Below, piece by piece: positions 1 to 7,753 of a DNA stretch of 64,000 nucleotides. Below the pieces are notes generated by a model. The model was not told where the DNA came from, did not search any database, and worked only from the letters and a program-made list of their open reading frames with translations. Location: NCBI RefSeq assembly GCF_002846575.1, contig NZ_PJND01000007.1, positions 1,674,001 to 1,738,000 on the forward strand, given 5' to 3'. The translations under genes and the position numbers were made by a program. This DNA is from Flavobacterium lindanitolerans (GTDB lineage Bacteria; Bacteroidota; Bacteroidia; Flavobacteriales; Flavobacteriaceae). Positions within the stretch are counted from its first letter, which is position 1, and each line of letters starts with the position of its first letter.

Positions 1-2
1 TT

Positions 3-1715
3 AGCCGCTATGCAGAGAGAATGGGACGTTCTGCCAATTCTTTTGATGCGCTTTACGACATGCTGCATAGGGAGCCTACTTATATTGATAGACTATTACT
101 CGGAAATTTGGATAGGAAAATGAAAGAATTGCAACCAAAGCTGGTCTGCTTTTCAGTTCCTTTTCCGGGAAATTTATACAGTGCCTTTAAAAGCGCCCAG
201 TTTATCAAAAAACAGTATCCCGATACCAAGATTGCCATGGGTGGTGGATTTCCAAACACGGAATTACGCTCTTTGTCTGATATCAGGGTGATGGAATTTT
301 TCGATTATATCACTCTCGATGACGGCGAAGCTCCTATTGAAGAGCTTATTCTGAATATTGAAAATCCTGAATATGATTCATGGAAGAGGACATTTCTTTT
401 GGTTGACGGAAAAATTGCCTATAAGAATAATTCTTCCAAAAAAGATTACAAGCAATCGGAAGTGGGAACACCTGATTATTCAGACCTGCTCTTAGATAGT
501 TATATTTCGGTTATTGAAATTGTCAACCCCATGCACCGTATGTGGAGTGACGGGCGTTGGAATAAGCTTACTATGGCGCATGGATGCTATTGGGGTAAAT
601 GTACGTTTTGTGATATTTCACTGGATTATATAAAAGTATATGAGCCGGTGGCGGCCAGGTTACTTTGCGACAGAATGGAGGAGCTTATTGCGCAAACAGG
701 GCAGAATGGTTTTCATTTTGTTGACGAAGCTGCACCTCCGGCATTGATGCGGGCTCTTGCATTGGAAATTTTACGCAGAAAATTGGCGGTTACCTGGTGG
801 ACGAATATCCGTTTTGAAAAGAGTTTTACCCGTGATTTGTGCCTTTTGTTAAAGGCCTCAGGCTGCATTGCTGTTTCAGGCGGTTTGGAAGTAGCTTCAG
901 ACAGGCTGTTGGAGCTAATTCAAAAAGGTGTTACTGTAGCACAGGTTGCACGGGTGACACGAAATTTTACGGAAGCGGGAATAATGGTACATGCTTATCT
1001 GATGTATGGTTTTCCAACACAAACGGCCCAGGAAACAATTGACTCCCTGGAAATGGTACGCCAGTTATTTGAAATGGGGGTTTTGCAATCCGGTTTTTGG
1101 CACCAATTTGCGATGACGGCTCATAGTCCTGTGGGAATGTATCCTGAAAAATTTGGCGTACTAAAGGAGACAGAAGTTTTGGGTAGCTTTGCTAACAACG
1201 ATATTGTACATATTGATAAAACAGGAACAGACCATGATGCCTTTAGTTATGGCTTAAAGAAATCGCTCTTCAACTATATGCACGGTATCTGTTTTGATTT
1301 TCCGCTTCAGGACTGGTTTGATTTTAAAGTACCCCGAACCAAAATTCCAGGCGACTATATCTATAATGCCATACATGAAGATGAAAACAGTTTCGCCAAA
1401 CCAACGGCAAAAGTGATTTGGTTAGGTAACAGGCCTGTGATTTCAACCTATACTAAATCTAAAAAAAGAAATTCATGGGAAATGGCTTCTCTTGATTTTC
1501 ATACTAAAAAAGAAGCTTTTGCCATTTCTGTGGGAAAAGAACAGGGAATATGGTTGGGAGCTATATTGGAGAAAATCGCGGTTTCAAACCTGAAAACGTA
1601 CACCTATCAGGAGATTAAAACGGATTATGAAAACTCGGGGTTCGAAGATTTTGAACTGTTTTGGTATAGTAAGTCCATCAATTCATTGAAGGAACAGGGC
1701 TTGCTGGTGCTTTAG
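3..1715 (+). CDS. B12-binding-domain radical SAM protein (5' end outside window)
   Basis: The reading frame is open from the first complete codon, so the gene probably starts upstream; the first ATG in the window (position 21) is unlikely to be the true start. Counting from that ATG, residues 35-105 resemble the end of a B12-binding Rossmann domain (a GGGFPNTE segment). A radical SAM cluster follows with Cys189, Cys194 and Cys197 in HGCYWGKCTFCD. This is a CX4CX2C spacing rather than the usual CX3CX2C. A TIM-barrel-like region follows with GGLEVASDR and YGFPTQT motifs. The family reductively cleaves SAM to make a radical and often uses cobalamin for methyl transfer or rearrangement. The substrate is not evident. 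The stop overlaps by 4 bases the stop of the convergent next gene. Confidence 0.85.
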   Translation, partial: SRYAERMGRSANSFDALYDMLHREPTYIDRLLLGNLDRKMKELQPKLVCFSVPFPGNLYSAFKSAQFIKKQYPDTKIAMGGGFPNTELRSLSDIRVMEFFDYITLDDGEAPIEELILNIENPEYDSWKRTFLLVDGKIAYKNNSSKKDYKQSEVGTPDYSDLLLDSYISVIEIVNPMHRMWSDGRWNKLTMAHGCYWGKCTFCDISLDYIKVYEPVAARLLCDRMEELIAQTGQNGFHFVDEAAPPALMRALALEILRRKLAVTWWTNIRFEKSFTRDLCLLLKASGCIAVSGGLEVASDRLLELIQKGVTVAQVARVTRNFTEAGIMVHAYLMYGFPTQTAQETIDSLEMVRQLFEMGVLQSGFWHQFAMTAHSPVGMYPEKFGVLKETEVLGSFANNDIVHIDKTGTDHDAFSYGLKKSLFNYMHGICFDFPLQDWFDFKVPRTKIPGDYIYNAIHEDENSFAKPTAKVIWLGNRPVISTYTKSKKRNSWEMASLDFHTKKEAFAISVGKEQGIWLGAILEKIAVSNLKTYTYQEIKTDYENSGFEDFELFWYSKSINSLKEQGLLVL

Positions 1716-2140
1716 TTGGTCATAGCTTTCTTTTCGCTATCTTCTTTCATTTTTAAATATTTGGCTGCCTGGTCTTTGGATAACAATTTTAAAATTTCTA
1801 CGTCAATCTTGTCCATTATTTCACGCATTTTATCTTTTTTTTCCTGAACATGCAGATTGCTTTTGGAAATTTCCTCAATGCTGTTTTTGTTGTCGTTTAT
1901 AATTGCTTTTACGGCAGCAAATTGTAAGCCGTCCAGTTTTATTTCCTTATCAAGATATGTAGCCCAGTTTTCTCCCATGTCTACTTTTTCATTGCTGTTT
2001 TTTTTAGGTTTGTTTTGTCTTACTTCAGAACCTATAGACCTGTCGACACCACCTCCGTATGGATTGTAGTATTGAGCCGAAGCAGTTTCTGGACAAAGCA
2101 TTAGGAAAAATATAGCGATAAAAAATAATCCGGTTTTCAT
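1712..2140 (-). CDS. Small secreted protein, coiled-coil-like, unknown function
   Basis: This 142-residue protein has a signal peptide (residues 1 to about 22, ending ASAQ) and a short Tyr/Pro/Gly linker. About 80 residues of charged, probably helical sequence rich in Lys, Glu and Asp follow. The helical half (EEISKSNLHVQEKKDKMREI and onward) superficially resembles periplasmic Spy/CpxP-like or DUF4168-like helical proteins, but no diagnostic motif is visible. It is convergent with the radical SAM gene, with stop codons overlapping. Probably periplasmic. Function not recognised. Confidence 0.75.
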   Translation of the reverse strand: MKTGLFFIAIFFLMLCPETASAQYYNPYGGGVDRSIGSEVRQNKPKKNSNEKVDMGENWATYLDKEIKLDGLQFAAVKAIINDNKNSIEEISKSNLHVQEKKDKMREIMDKIDVEILKLLSKDQAAKYLKMKEDSEKKAMTN

Positions 2141-2224
2141 AAATTAAAAATTTGAGTTCCAAACTTACTCATTTTTTAAGCCAAAGTATAATGAAATGAT
2201 ATATTTTAACAGGATGTAAACCGT

Positions 2225-2395
2225 TCAACGGTCATTATCATTGACTTCTGACTCATCTTCTGGTTTTGCCTTGTATTCTTCATTGAAAAATTTTTCTACC
2301 TTTTTTTGGTCTTTCAAATTTCGCTTAATGAGAAATACAATTAAAATCAAGCCAATCAAAACTACAATTCCTATTGTTATCCAGTTGATTTCCAT
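2225..2395 (-). CDS. Small single-pass membrane protein, 56 aa
   Basis: An ATG at 2395 opens a 56-codon frame to a TGA at 2225. The product starts MEINW. Its N-terminal half is a clear transmembrane helix (ITIGIVVLIGLILIVFLIK). The C-terminal half is highly charged (NLKDQKKVEKFFNEEY, then an acidic tail ending NDNDR). The sharp hydrophobic-to-charged layout supports a real gene rather than chance reading. It lies alone between the secreted protein gene and the broken acetyltransferase. It is of the kind of short membrane-anchored hypothetical protein common in Flavobacterium. No function can be assigned. Confidence 0.65.
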   Translation of the reverse strand: MEINWITIGIVVLIGLILIVFLIKRNLKDQKKVEKFFNEEYKAKPEDESEVNDNDR

Positions 2396-2438
2396 GGTTT
2401 TTTATATAAAGTTATGAAAATCCCAATAAAGTTTTGTA

Positions 2439-2982
2439 TTATCTTTTTTGATGTTCTTCTTTTAACAACGAATAGATTTCTGAATTTTCAAATTGTCCTT
2501 CTTTTTGATAATGTTGTCTCATAACACCTTCTTTTACAAAGCCAAATTTTTTGACAAGTTGTATCGACGCATTGTTGGTTGGACTTATAAATGCTTCAAC
2601 TCTATGGAGCTGCATTTTATCAAAACCATAGTCAAGAACAGGTTGCAATGCTTCGCTCATTAAACCCATTCTTTTGAAATTGTCATCTGTAAATGTATAT
2701 CCAATTTCGGCACGGGCATGGTCCAATACCAGGTATGATAGCCGCATCCGCCAATAACCTTATTGTTTTTTTGTCGAGTAATTGAAATAAAAGCATTGAC
2801 TTGTTGTATGTGGTAATTCCCTTTTTGAATTTTTCTTTTTCTTTCTGCAGTTTTTCAGGAGTATTGATGCCTAAAAATTCAGAGAGTTCTTTTTCGGAAA
2901 AATACTCATAAATATATTGGTAGGCTTCAGGATCAATTTTTCTTAAAAGGAGCCTTTCTGTTTCAATAGTGAAAAAAGTCAT
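2439..2982 (-). pseudogene. GNAT acetyltransferase (RimJ/RimL type), broken by two frameshifts
   Basis: The start at 2982 gives MTFFTIETERLLLRKI, the typical beginning of RimJ/RimL-type N-acetyltransferases. The frame continues to about residue 65 (LFQLLDKK). It is then lost at a run of seven T (2766-2772, seven A on the coding strand). One added base there restores KNNKVIGGCGYHTWY. A second lost base near 2725 then switches into the frame LDHARAEIGYTF, which runs to the stop at 2439 and contains the normal C-terminal half (RVEAFISPTNNASIQLVKKFGF, the CoA-binding end of the fold). Two single-base losses within about 50 bp, one in a homopolymer, mean either a true pseudogene or sequencing error. 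Confidence 0.8.
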
Positions 2983-3124
2983 ATTAAAATAGTAAATAAT
3001 ACTAAGTATAAAAATAATTAAAAAAATGTCTGAATTTTTAGGAAGTATAGGGTAGTATATATTCTTTATCAATATAAATTAATCCATGTTCAAAAAATAT
3101 TTTATATTTTTCATTATAAATTTA

Positions 3125-3153
3125 TTGTTTTTCAATAAAAATAAATATATTTG
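3125..3153 (+). promoter_or_regulatory. Bacteroidota-type promoter of the DUF2975/XRE operon
   Basis: TTG at 3125-3127 and TATATTTG at 3146-3153 are separated by 18 bases. This matches the TTG / TAnnTTTG pattern of Bacteroidota housekeeping promoters. It lies 27 bases upstream of the DUF2975 start codon. Confidence 0.7.
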
Positions 3154-3180
3154 TCAGGTAATCATTAAAAATCAAACGAT

Positions 3181-3735
3181 ATGGAAATTAAAATTGGTAC
3201 TAAGCTAATCCTTCAGGTATTACATGTCTTATCCTGGATCATATTTCTCGGATTATGTTTTGAAGCGGGTGCTCTTATAGTTAATGCTATTATGACACTC
3301 ACGCTTGATGCTACAGAAATTAAACGTTTATGGATGCTGATTGATTTGTCTGATTTGTACAAATACGGTTCTCATCATTATGTGGTAATAATGTCACAAA
3401 TTATTATTGTGGCTGTACTGAAAGCACTGATGTTTTATTTGATCGTAAAGATTCTGTATGAGAATAAGTTGGATATGGCACAACCTTTCAACCATGCAAT
3501 GGGACGTTTCATTTCGCTAATATCTTATCTGGCTTTAGGAATAGGTTTTTTTTCTGCCTGGGGAATGAAATACACTAAGGGACTGATTCTGGAAGGTGTT
3601 TTTATGCCTGGTTTAGACGATATGCACTTTGACGGTTCTGATGTGTGGTTGTTTATGGGGATAATTCTTTTGATTATAGCACAAATTTTTAAAAGAGGTA
3701 TCGAAATCCAAACTGAAAATGATCTAACAATATAG
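3181..3735 (+). CDS. DUF2975 family membrane protein
   Basis: The 184-residue protein has four predicted membrane segments (about 12-38, 66-90, 108-128 and 150-168). It ends RGIEIQTENDLTI, typical of DUF2975 proteins (GxxIQxENDLTV-like ends). The family is of unknown biochemical role. It is nearly always encoded just before a small Cro/CI-type regulator, as here, where the next start is 3 bases after this stop. It is read from a well-formed promoter at 3125-3153. By analogy with similar pairs in Firmicutes, the membrane protein may signal to or counteract its regulator; that is inference. Confidence 0.85.
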   Translation: MEIKIGTKLILQVLHVLSWIIFLGLCFEAGALIVNAIMTLTLDATEIKRLWMLIDLSDLYKYGSHHYVVIMSQIIIVAVLKALMFYLIVKILYENKLDMAQPFNHAMGRFISLISYLALGIGFFSAWGMKYTKGLILEGVFMPGLDDMHFDGSDVWLFMGIILLIIAQIFKRGIEIQTENDLTI

Positions 3736-3738
3736 CTT

Positions 3739-3951
3739 ATGTCGATAATAGTAAACTTAGATGTAATGATGGCAAAGCGAAAAATGTCGCTCAATGAGCT
3801 TTCTGAAAAGGTAGACATAACACTGTCGAATCTTTCCATCCTAAAAACAGGGAAAGCCAAAGCTGTCCGATTTAGTACACTGGAAGCTATATGTAAAGCC
3901 TTAGATTGCCAGCCGGCAGATATTCTGGAATATCAGCCTGATACGAAATAA
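3739..3951 (+). CDS. Small XRE/Cro-CI helix-turn-helix regulator
   Basis: The 70-residue protein is almost entirely an HTH domain. MSLNELSEKVDIT, LSNLSILKTGKAKAVRF and TLEAICKALDCQPADILEY follow the YozG/XRE single-domain pattern. The frame starts 3 bases after the DUF2975 stop, so the two genes form one operon. A bidirectional terminator hairpin follows at 3975-4010. The likely role is autoregulation of the operon or control of a few membrane-stress genes. The target is not visible in the sequence. Confidence 0.85.
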   Translation: MSIIVNLDVMMAKRKMSLNELSEKVDITLSNLSILKTGKAKAVRFSTLEAICKALDCQPADILEYQPDTK

Positions 3952-3974
3952 CTTTGTAATAGTTACTGATTTTT

Positions 3975-4010
3975 AAAAGTCCGCTGTGTTGACTACTTGC
4001 GGACTTTTTT
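3975..4010 (+). terminator. Rho-independent terminator, probably bidirectional
   Basis: The stem AAGTCCGC / GCGGACTT has a 14-base loop, an A-run on the left and a T-run on the right. It lies between the XRE gene and the convergent SnoaL-like gene. Confidence 0.8.
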
Positions 4011-4013
4011 GTG

Positions 4014-4361
4014 TTATCGGGTCATTTGATAGCTTGTCAGTTTTTTAATCTTTCCGTTTTCCATTTGGAAGACATCACAAAATGCCGCATTAAGCAGGTC
4101 ACCAGACCTGAAGTTACATTTGATCTTCCCTTCAACTACAACAGTATCGTTTTCTTCGGTGAGACTGATGATTTCAATTTCAGGATTTTCTATAAAATGG
4201 TTTTTTTCAATTTCTTTGTCAAAAGCTTCTTTTCCAATCAGGTGAAAAAATCCGGGCATATCCCAGACAATATCTTCTGCAAGACATGAAAGAATTTTTT
4301 TGTGGTCGTAAGTCCTAAAGCCTTCTATATACGAAACCACTGTATATTTATTCGAAGTCAT
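4014..4361 (-). CDS. SnoaL-like / NTF2-fold protein
   Basis: The 115-residue protein has the layout of a SnoaL-like NTF2 fold. It has an N-terminal helix (VVSYIEGFRTYDHKKILSCL), the segment AEDIVWDMPGFFHLIGKEAF, and a run of beta strands ending CDVFQMENGKIKKLTSYQ. The family includes polyketide cyclases, ketosteroid isomerase-like enzymes and many stress-linked proteins of unknown substrate. It stands alone, convergent with the DUF2975/XRE operon. The fold assignment is fairly secure; an enzymatic role is not. Confidence 0.75.
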   Translation of the reverse strand: MTSNKYTVVSYIEGFRTYDHKKILSCLAEDIVWDMPGFFHLIGKEAFDKEIEKNHFIENPEIEIISLTEENDTVVVEGKIKCNFRSGDLLNAAFCDVFQMENGKIKKLTSYQMTR

Positions 4362-4510
4362 GGCCTATAAGTTTTTCAAGCGACGTACTAAAATTACAAA
4401 ATATTTGTCTGTTATTCAGTTTTTTAGATTTATTATAACTGCGATTTTGGCATTAACGTTCTGTTAACAAAGAAGTAGTTTTCATTAACTCAGTCTCTTA
4501 TATATAATGA

Positions 4511-4518
4511 TACATTTG
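4511..4518 (+). promoter_or_regulatory. Promoter -7 box TACATTTG for the TPR protein
   Basis: TACATTTG fits TAnnTTTG. No clear upstream TTG is seen at the usual distance. If used, transcription would begin near 4523, which excludes an upstream in-frame start at 4518 and supports the ATG at 4545. Confidence 0.45.
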
Positions 4519-4544
4519 TGCAAATAACCAATCAAACTTCGCCT

Positions 4545-5315
4545 ATGAAAACTGTTTTTATATCGTTGCTTTTTGTAGTAGGTTTTACTGCCATGGCACA
4601 AACAGAGGAAGAAATTGTAGAGAAACGTATTGATGAAGCCCGAAAGCTATTTCATTTTTCACAAGACTATCAGGCAGAAATGGATAAGATAGTAAAGGAT
4701 TATCCGCTCTCTGCCTATGCCTGGCAACAAAAAGCAATGCCTCTTTTTAAACAAGGTAAATATGAATATGCGATGCCTTTTTTAGACAAAGCAGTTGCGC
4801 TGAACCCCAAATTATATATGGATTACAGAGCGTTTATGAAATGTATTTTTGGCAAACGTTATGTCGAAGCAATTGAGGATTTTAAAGCCGCCAAGAAGCT
4901 TAGCGGCAATTCCTATGTCATGGACCATACGTATGATTTTTATATAGCGCTTTCTTGCTTACAGTTGGGAAGATTTGCAGAGGCGGAACAGATACTCGAG
5001 GCGGATAGGGAAGCCCACCTTGCTACAAGTAGTGTTGAACCACATTTTTTGGATGTGTTTTATATGGGTATAGCGAAGTATGAGCTGGGTAAATATGAGG
5101 AGGCCATAGCACAATTTGATATCTCAATTGGAACTTACCGGGAGTTTTCCGATGCGGAATATTATAAAGCTTTATGTCTGATTAAGTTGGGAAGGAATAA
5201 TGAAGCGGAGAAGTTAATGCAAAAAGCCATAACCGATTATAGAAATGGCTTCACCATCAACGAAGATAATGTGATTTACGAACGTTATCCTTATCAGGTT
5301 TATTTTCTGAAATAA
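4545..5315 (+). CDS. Secreted tetratricopeptide-repeat protein
   Basis: The start at 4545 was chosen because it yields a clean signal peptide (MKTVFISLLFVVGFTAMAQ). The earlier in-frame start at 4518 lies inside the likely promoter box. The mature part holds several TPR-like units, for example GKYEYAMPFLDKAVALNPK, RYVEAIEDFKAAKKL and GKYEEAIAQFDISIG. This indicates a periplasmic or surface scaffold for protein-protein contacts. It is a single-gene unit closed by a strong terminator at 5334-5359. The partner is unknown. Confidence 0.8.
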   Translation: MKTVFISLLFVVGFTAMAQTEEEIVEKRIDEARKLFHFSQDYQAEMDKIVKDYPLSAYAWQQKAMPLFKQGKYEYAMPFLDKAVALNPKLYMDYRAFMKCIFGKRYVEAIEDFKAAKKLSGNSYVMDHTYDFYIALSCLQLGRFAEAEQILEADREAHLATSSVEPHFLDVFYMGIAKYELGKYEEAIAQFDISIGTYREFSDAEYYKALCLIKLGRNNEAEKLMQKAITDYRNGFTINEDNVIYERYPYQVYFLK

Positions 5316-5333
5316 ATTCGAATAATAATGTGA

Positions 5334-5359
5334 AGCCCCGGCAGGAGCCAGGGCTTTTT
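5334..5359 (+). terminator. Rho-independent terminator between convergent genes
   Basis: AGCCCCGGC and GCCAGGGCT form a 9-bp stem with one mismatch and an AGGA loop, followed by a T-run. It lies between the TPR gene and rimO. Confidence 0.85.
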
Positions 5360-5381
5360 ATTTCAAAAGGTTTGTCTTAAA

Positions 5382-6698
5382 TTATAAAACAGCTTCACCA
5401 TACAAATCAAATTCGGCAGCATCAGTAATTCTTACATTTACGAATTCTCCGGTTTTTAAGTAGGCTTTAGAAGCATCAATCAGAACCTCGTTATCAACGT
5501 CCGGGCTGTCAAATTCTGTTCTTCCAACAAAATGGTTGCCTTCCTTGCGGTCAATGATACAACGGAAAACCTGTCCGATTTTTTCCTGGTTTAATTCCCA
5601 TGAAATCTGAGACTGGAGTTCCATGATTTCGTTCGCACGCTGTTGTTTTACTTCGGCAGGAACATCGTCTTCCAGTAGATAGGCATGTGTGTTTTCTTCG
5701 TGAGAATACGTAAAACAACCCAATCTCTCAAATCGCATTTCTTCAACCCAGTTTTTCAAAATTTGGAAGTCTTCTTCGGTTTCTCCCGGATATCCTACAA
5801 TCAGGGTCGTTCTGATAGTCATTCCAGGCACTGTGTTACGGAAATCTTCGATGAGTTTTGTCGTTTTGGCCTGAGTTGTTCCGCGACGCATTGATTTTAA
5901 AATGTTGTCGGATATATGCTGAAGCGGGATGTCAAGATAGTTGCAAATCTTTGGCTCTCTTTTCATCAGTTCCAGAACATCCATAGGGAAACCTGTTGGG
6001 AAAGCATAATGCAGACGAATCCATTCAATGCCTTCAACTGCAGCTAAATTTTCCAGTAGCTCAGCCAGATTTCTCTTTTTGTATAAATCAAGACCATAGT
6101 AGGTCAAATCCTGGGCAATAAGTATCAGTTCCTTTACTCCGTTTTTGGCCAGTCCTTTTGCTTCGTTTACCAATTTTTCAATGGGCTGTGAAACGTGTTT
6201 GCCACGCATTAATGGAATGGCGCAGAAACTGCAAGGACGGTCGCATCCTTCGGCAATTTTAAGATAAGCATAATTTTTAGGCGTTGTTGTAAGACGCTCG
6301 CCCAATAACTCATGTCTGTAGTCGGCACCTAAGGCTTTTAAAAGGCCCGGTAGTTCTGTAGTTCCAAAATATTGGTCTACGTTTGGTATTTCCTTAATCA
6401 AATCCGGTTTGTAACGTTCTGAAAGACATCCGGTCACAAACACCTTGTCAACAAGGCCTTGCTCTTTTTTGTCAACATAGTTAAGGATCATGTTTACAGA
6501 TTCTTCCTTTGCATTATCAATAAAACCGCAAGTGTTGATTACAATGATATTTCCTTCTTCATGGGCAGGGGCTTCGTGGGTTACGTCTTTGCCGCTGGCA
6601 CGGAGCTGACCCATCAGCACTTCGCTGTCATACACGTTTTTGGAACATCCCAATGTAATTACATTGATTTTGTTTTTCTTTAATGACTTGGTTCTCAT
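5382..6698 (-). CDS. rimO: Ribosomal protein S12 methylthiotransferase RimO
   Basis: The 438-residue protein has the full three-part architecture of methylthiotransferases. The N-terminal UPF0004 domain carries Cys18 (TLGCSKN), Cys57 and Cys91 for the auxiliary 4Fe-4S cluster. The radical SAM motif CDRPCSFC (Cys152, 156, 159) follows, and a C-terminal TRAM domain ends the protein (about 375-438). TLGCSKN at the start and the AIPLMRGKHVS sequence are typical of RimO rather than MiaB. RimO adds a methylthio group to a conserved Asp of ribosomal protein S12. It is transcribed alone, divergent from the M23 peptidase gene. Confidence 0.95.
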   Translation of the reverse strand: MRTKSLKKNKINVITLGCSKNVYDSEVLMGQLRASGKDVTHEAPAHEEGNIIVINTCGFIDNAKEESVNMILNYVDKKEQGLVDKVFVTGCLSERYKPDLIKEIPNVDQYFGTTELPGLLKALGADYRHELLGERLTTTPKNYAYLKIAEGCDRPCSFCAIPLMRGKHVSQPIEKLVNEAKGLAKNGVKELILIAQDLTYYGLDLYKKRNLAELLENLAAVEGIEWIRLHYAFPTGFPMDVLELMKREPKICNYLDIPLQHISDNILKSMRRGTTQAKTTKLIEDFRNTVPGMTIRTTLIVGYPGETEEDFQILKNWVEEMRFERLGCFTYSHEENTHAYLLEDDVPAEVKQQRANEIMELQSQISWELNQEKIGQVFRCIIDRKEGNHFVGRTEFDSPDVDNEVLIDASKAYLKTGEFVNVRITDAAEFDLYGEAVL

Positions 6699-6717
6699 AG
6701 AATTGTAAATTGGAGTG

Positions 6718-6725
6718 CAAAATTA
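6718..6725 (-). promoter_or_regulatory. Possible -7 box for rimO
   Basis: Read on the minus strand this is TAATTTTG, a match to TAnnTTTG, 20 bases before the rimO ATG. No clear TTG is seen at the -33 position. Confidence 0.4.
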
Positions 6726-6882
6726 AGCTTTTTATGAATAGTAGCACTATGGTTGGGTAAATTTTATGAGGTTGACTTTATAGTAAGAAAAATAGTTGGA
6801 TGTAAAATAGATTCAGAAGAAAGCCGTTTTATATCGGTATTAGTTTTGATATATTGCGTTTTTATATTTTATGATGGTTTTT

Positions 6883-7701
6883 ATGAAGAAAATAGGAATG
6901 TTCTTTTTGTTGCTGGCTCCTTTGATGCTTTTGGCACAGCAACGGGATGTTAAGGTATATAGGGAGTTTATTGAAGGAAAGACGGTAGTTTTTGCTGACA
7001 ATAATGAGTTTTGTCCGGTTTCTGTCTTGATACGGACAGAGCTTCTTAATATGAAAAGCAGCCTTAAAGCGCCTTATGTACTGGTTCCGGCAAAGGCAAA
7101 AAGATTTGTGCTGATGGAAATTTCAGTAATTAATCTTAAAAAGGAATTTAATTTTAAATACCAGAGCTCATTTTTCCTGGGTGATATCAATCTAAGGAAA
7201 TATGATATCGATTTCCCGTATAGTCTGCCATATAAAGAAGGAGAAGAATATAGTATTGGACAGGGGTATAATGGCAAGATTTCACATCAGGGTGAATTTG
7301 CCCTTGATTTCATCATGCCTGTCGGTACTGAAATTACGGCTGCCAGAGATGGTATTGTTGTTGATGTTCAGGATAGCAATACGGAAACCTGTATGTCGAA
7401 AGACTGTGCGGAATTTAATAATTATATCGTGATTTATCACGAAGATGGAACAATGGCGGAATATACGCACATTGACACCAAAGGTTCTTTGGTCAAAAAA
7501 GGAGATGTTGTTAAAAGAGGAGATAAAATCGGACTTAGTGGCAATATTGGCTGGTCATCCGGACCACATCTGCATTTTTTCAGTTTTGTTTCGGATATAG
7601 AGAAGGGCAGGAGGTCTATCCGTACAAAATTCAGGACGGAAGGAAACAAACTCGAATTCCTTCAGGAAAAGAAATCGTATAAAAAAGATTATGAGTTTTA
7701 A
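6883..7701 (+). CDS. Secreted M23 family (LytM-type) metallopeptidase
   Basis: The start at 6883 gives MKKIGMFFLLLAPLMLLAQ, a good signal peptide; an earlier in-frame ATG at 6871 adds only four residues. The C-terminal half is an M23 domain with the zinc-site pattern intact: His135 and Asp142 in SHQGEFALDF, the YTHID segment, and GPHLHF at about 228-232. M23 enzymes cut peptide cross-links in peptidoglycan or Gly-rich peptides. The roughly 100-residue N-terminal part is not recognised and may bind the wall or regulate activity. A terminator follows at once. Confidence 0.88.
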   Translation: MKKIGMFFLLLAPLMLLAQQRDVKVYREFIEGKTVVFADNNEFCPVSVLIRTELLNMKSSLKAPYVLVPAKAKRFVLMEISVINLKKEFNFKYQSSFFLGDINLRKYDIDFPYSLPYKEGEEYSIGQGYNGKISHQGEFALDFIMPVGTEITAARDGIVVDVQDSNTETCMSKDCAEFNNYIVIYHEDGTMAEYTHIDTKGSLVKKGDVVKRGDKIGLSGNIGWSSGPHLHFFSFVSDIEKGRRSIRTKFRTEGNKLEFLQEKKSYKKDYEF

Positions 7702-7702
7702 T

Positions 7703-7734
7703 AAAAAAGCCTCTGCATTTGCAGAGGCTTTTTT
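7703..7734 (+). terminator. Strong bidirectional terminator
   Basis: GCCTCTGC and GCAGAGGC pair across a 4-base loop, flanked by A6 on the left and T6 on the right. It separates the M23 gene from the convergent porin gene. Confidence 0.9.
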
Positions 7735-7753
7735 ATGTGTAAAAGATATATTT

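Noticed and set aside
2439..2747. A separate 102-residue acetyltransferase
   Set aside because: It is only the C-terminal half of a GNAT fold and lacks a proper start; it belongs to the broken gene ending at 2982.
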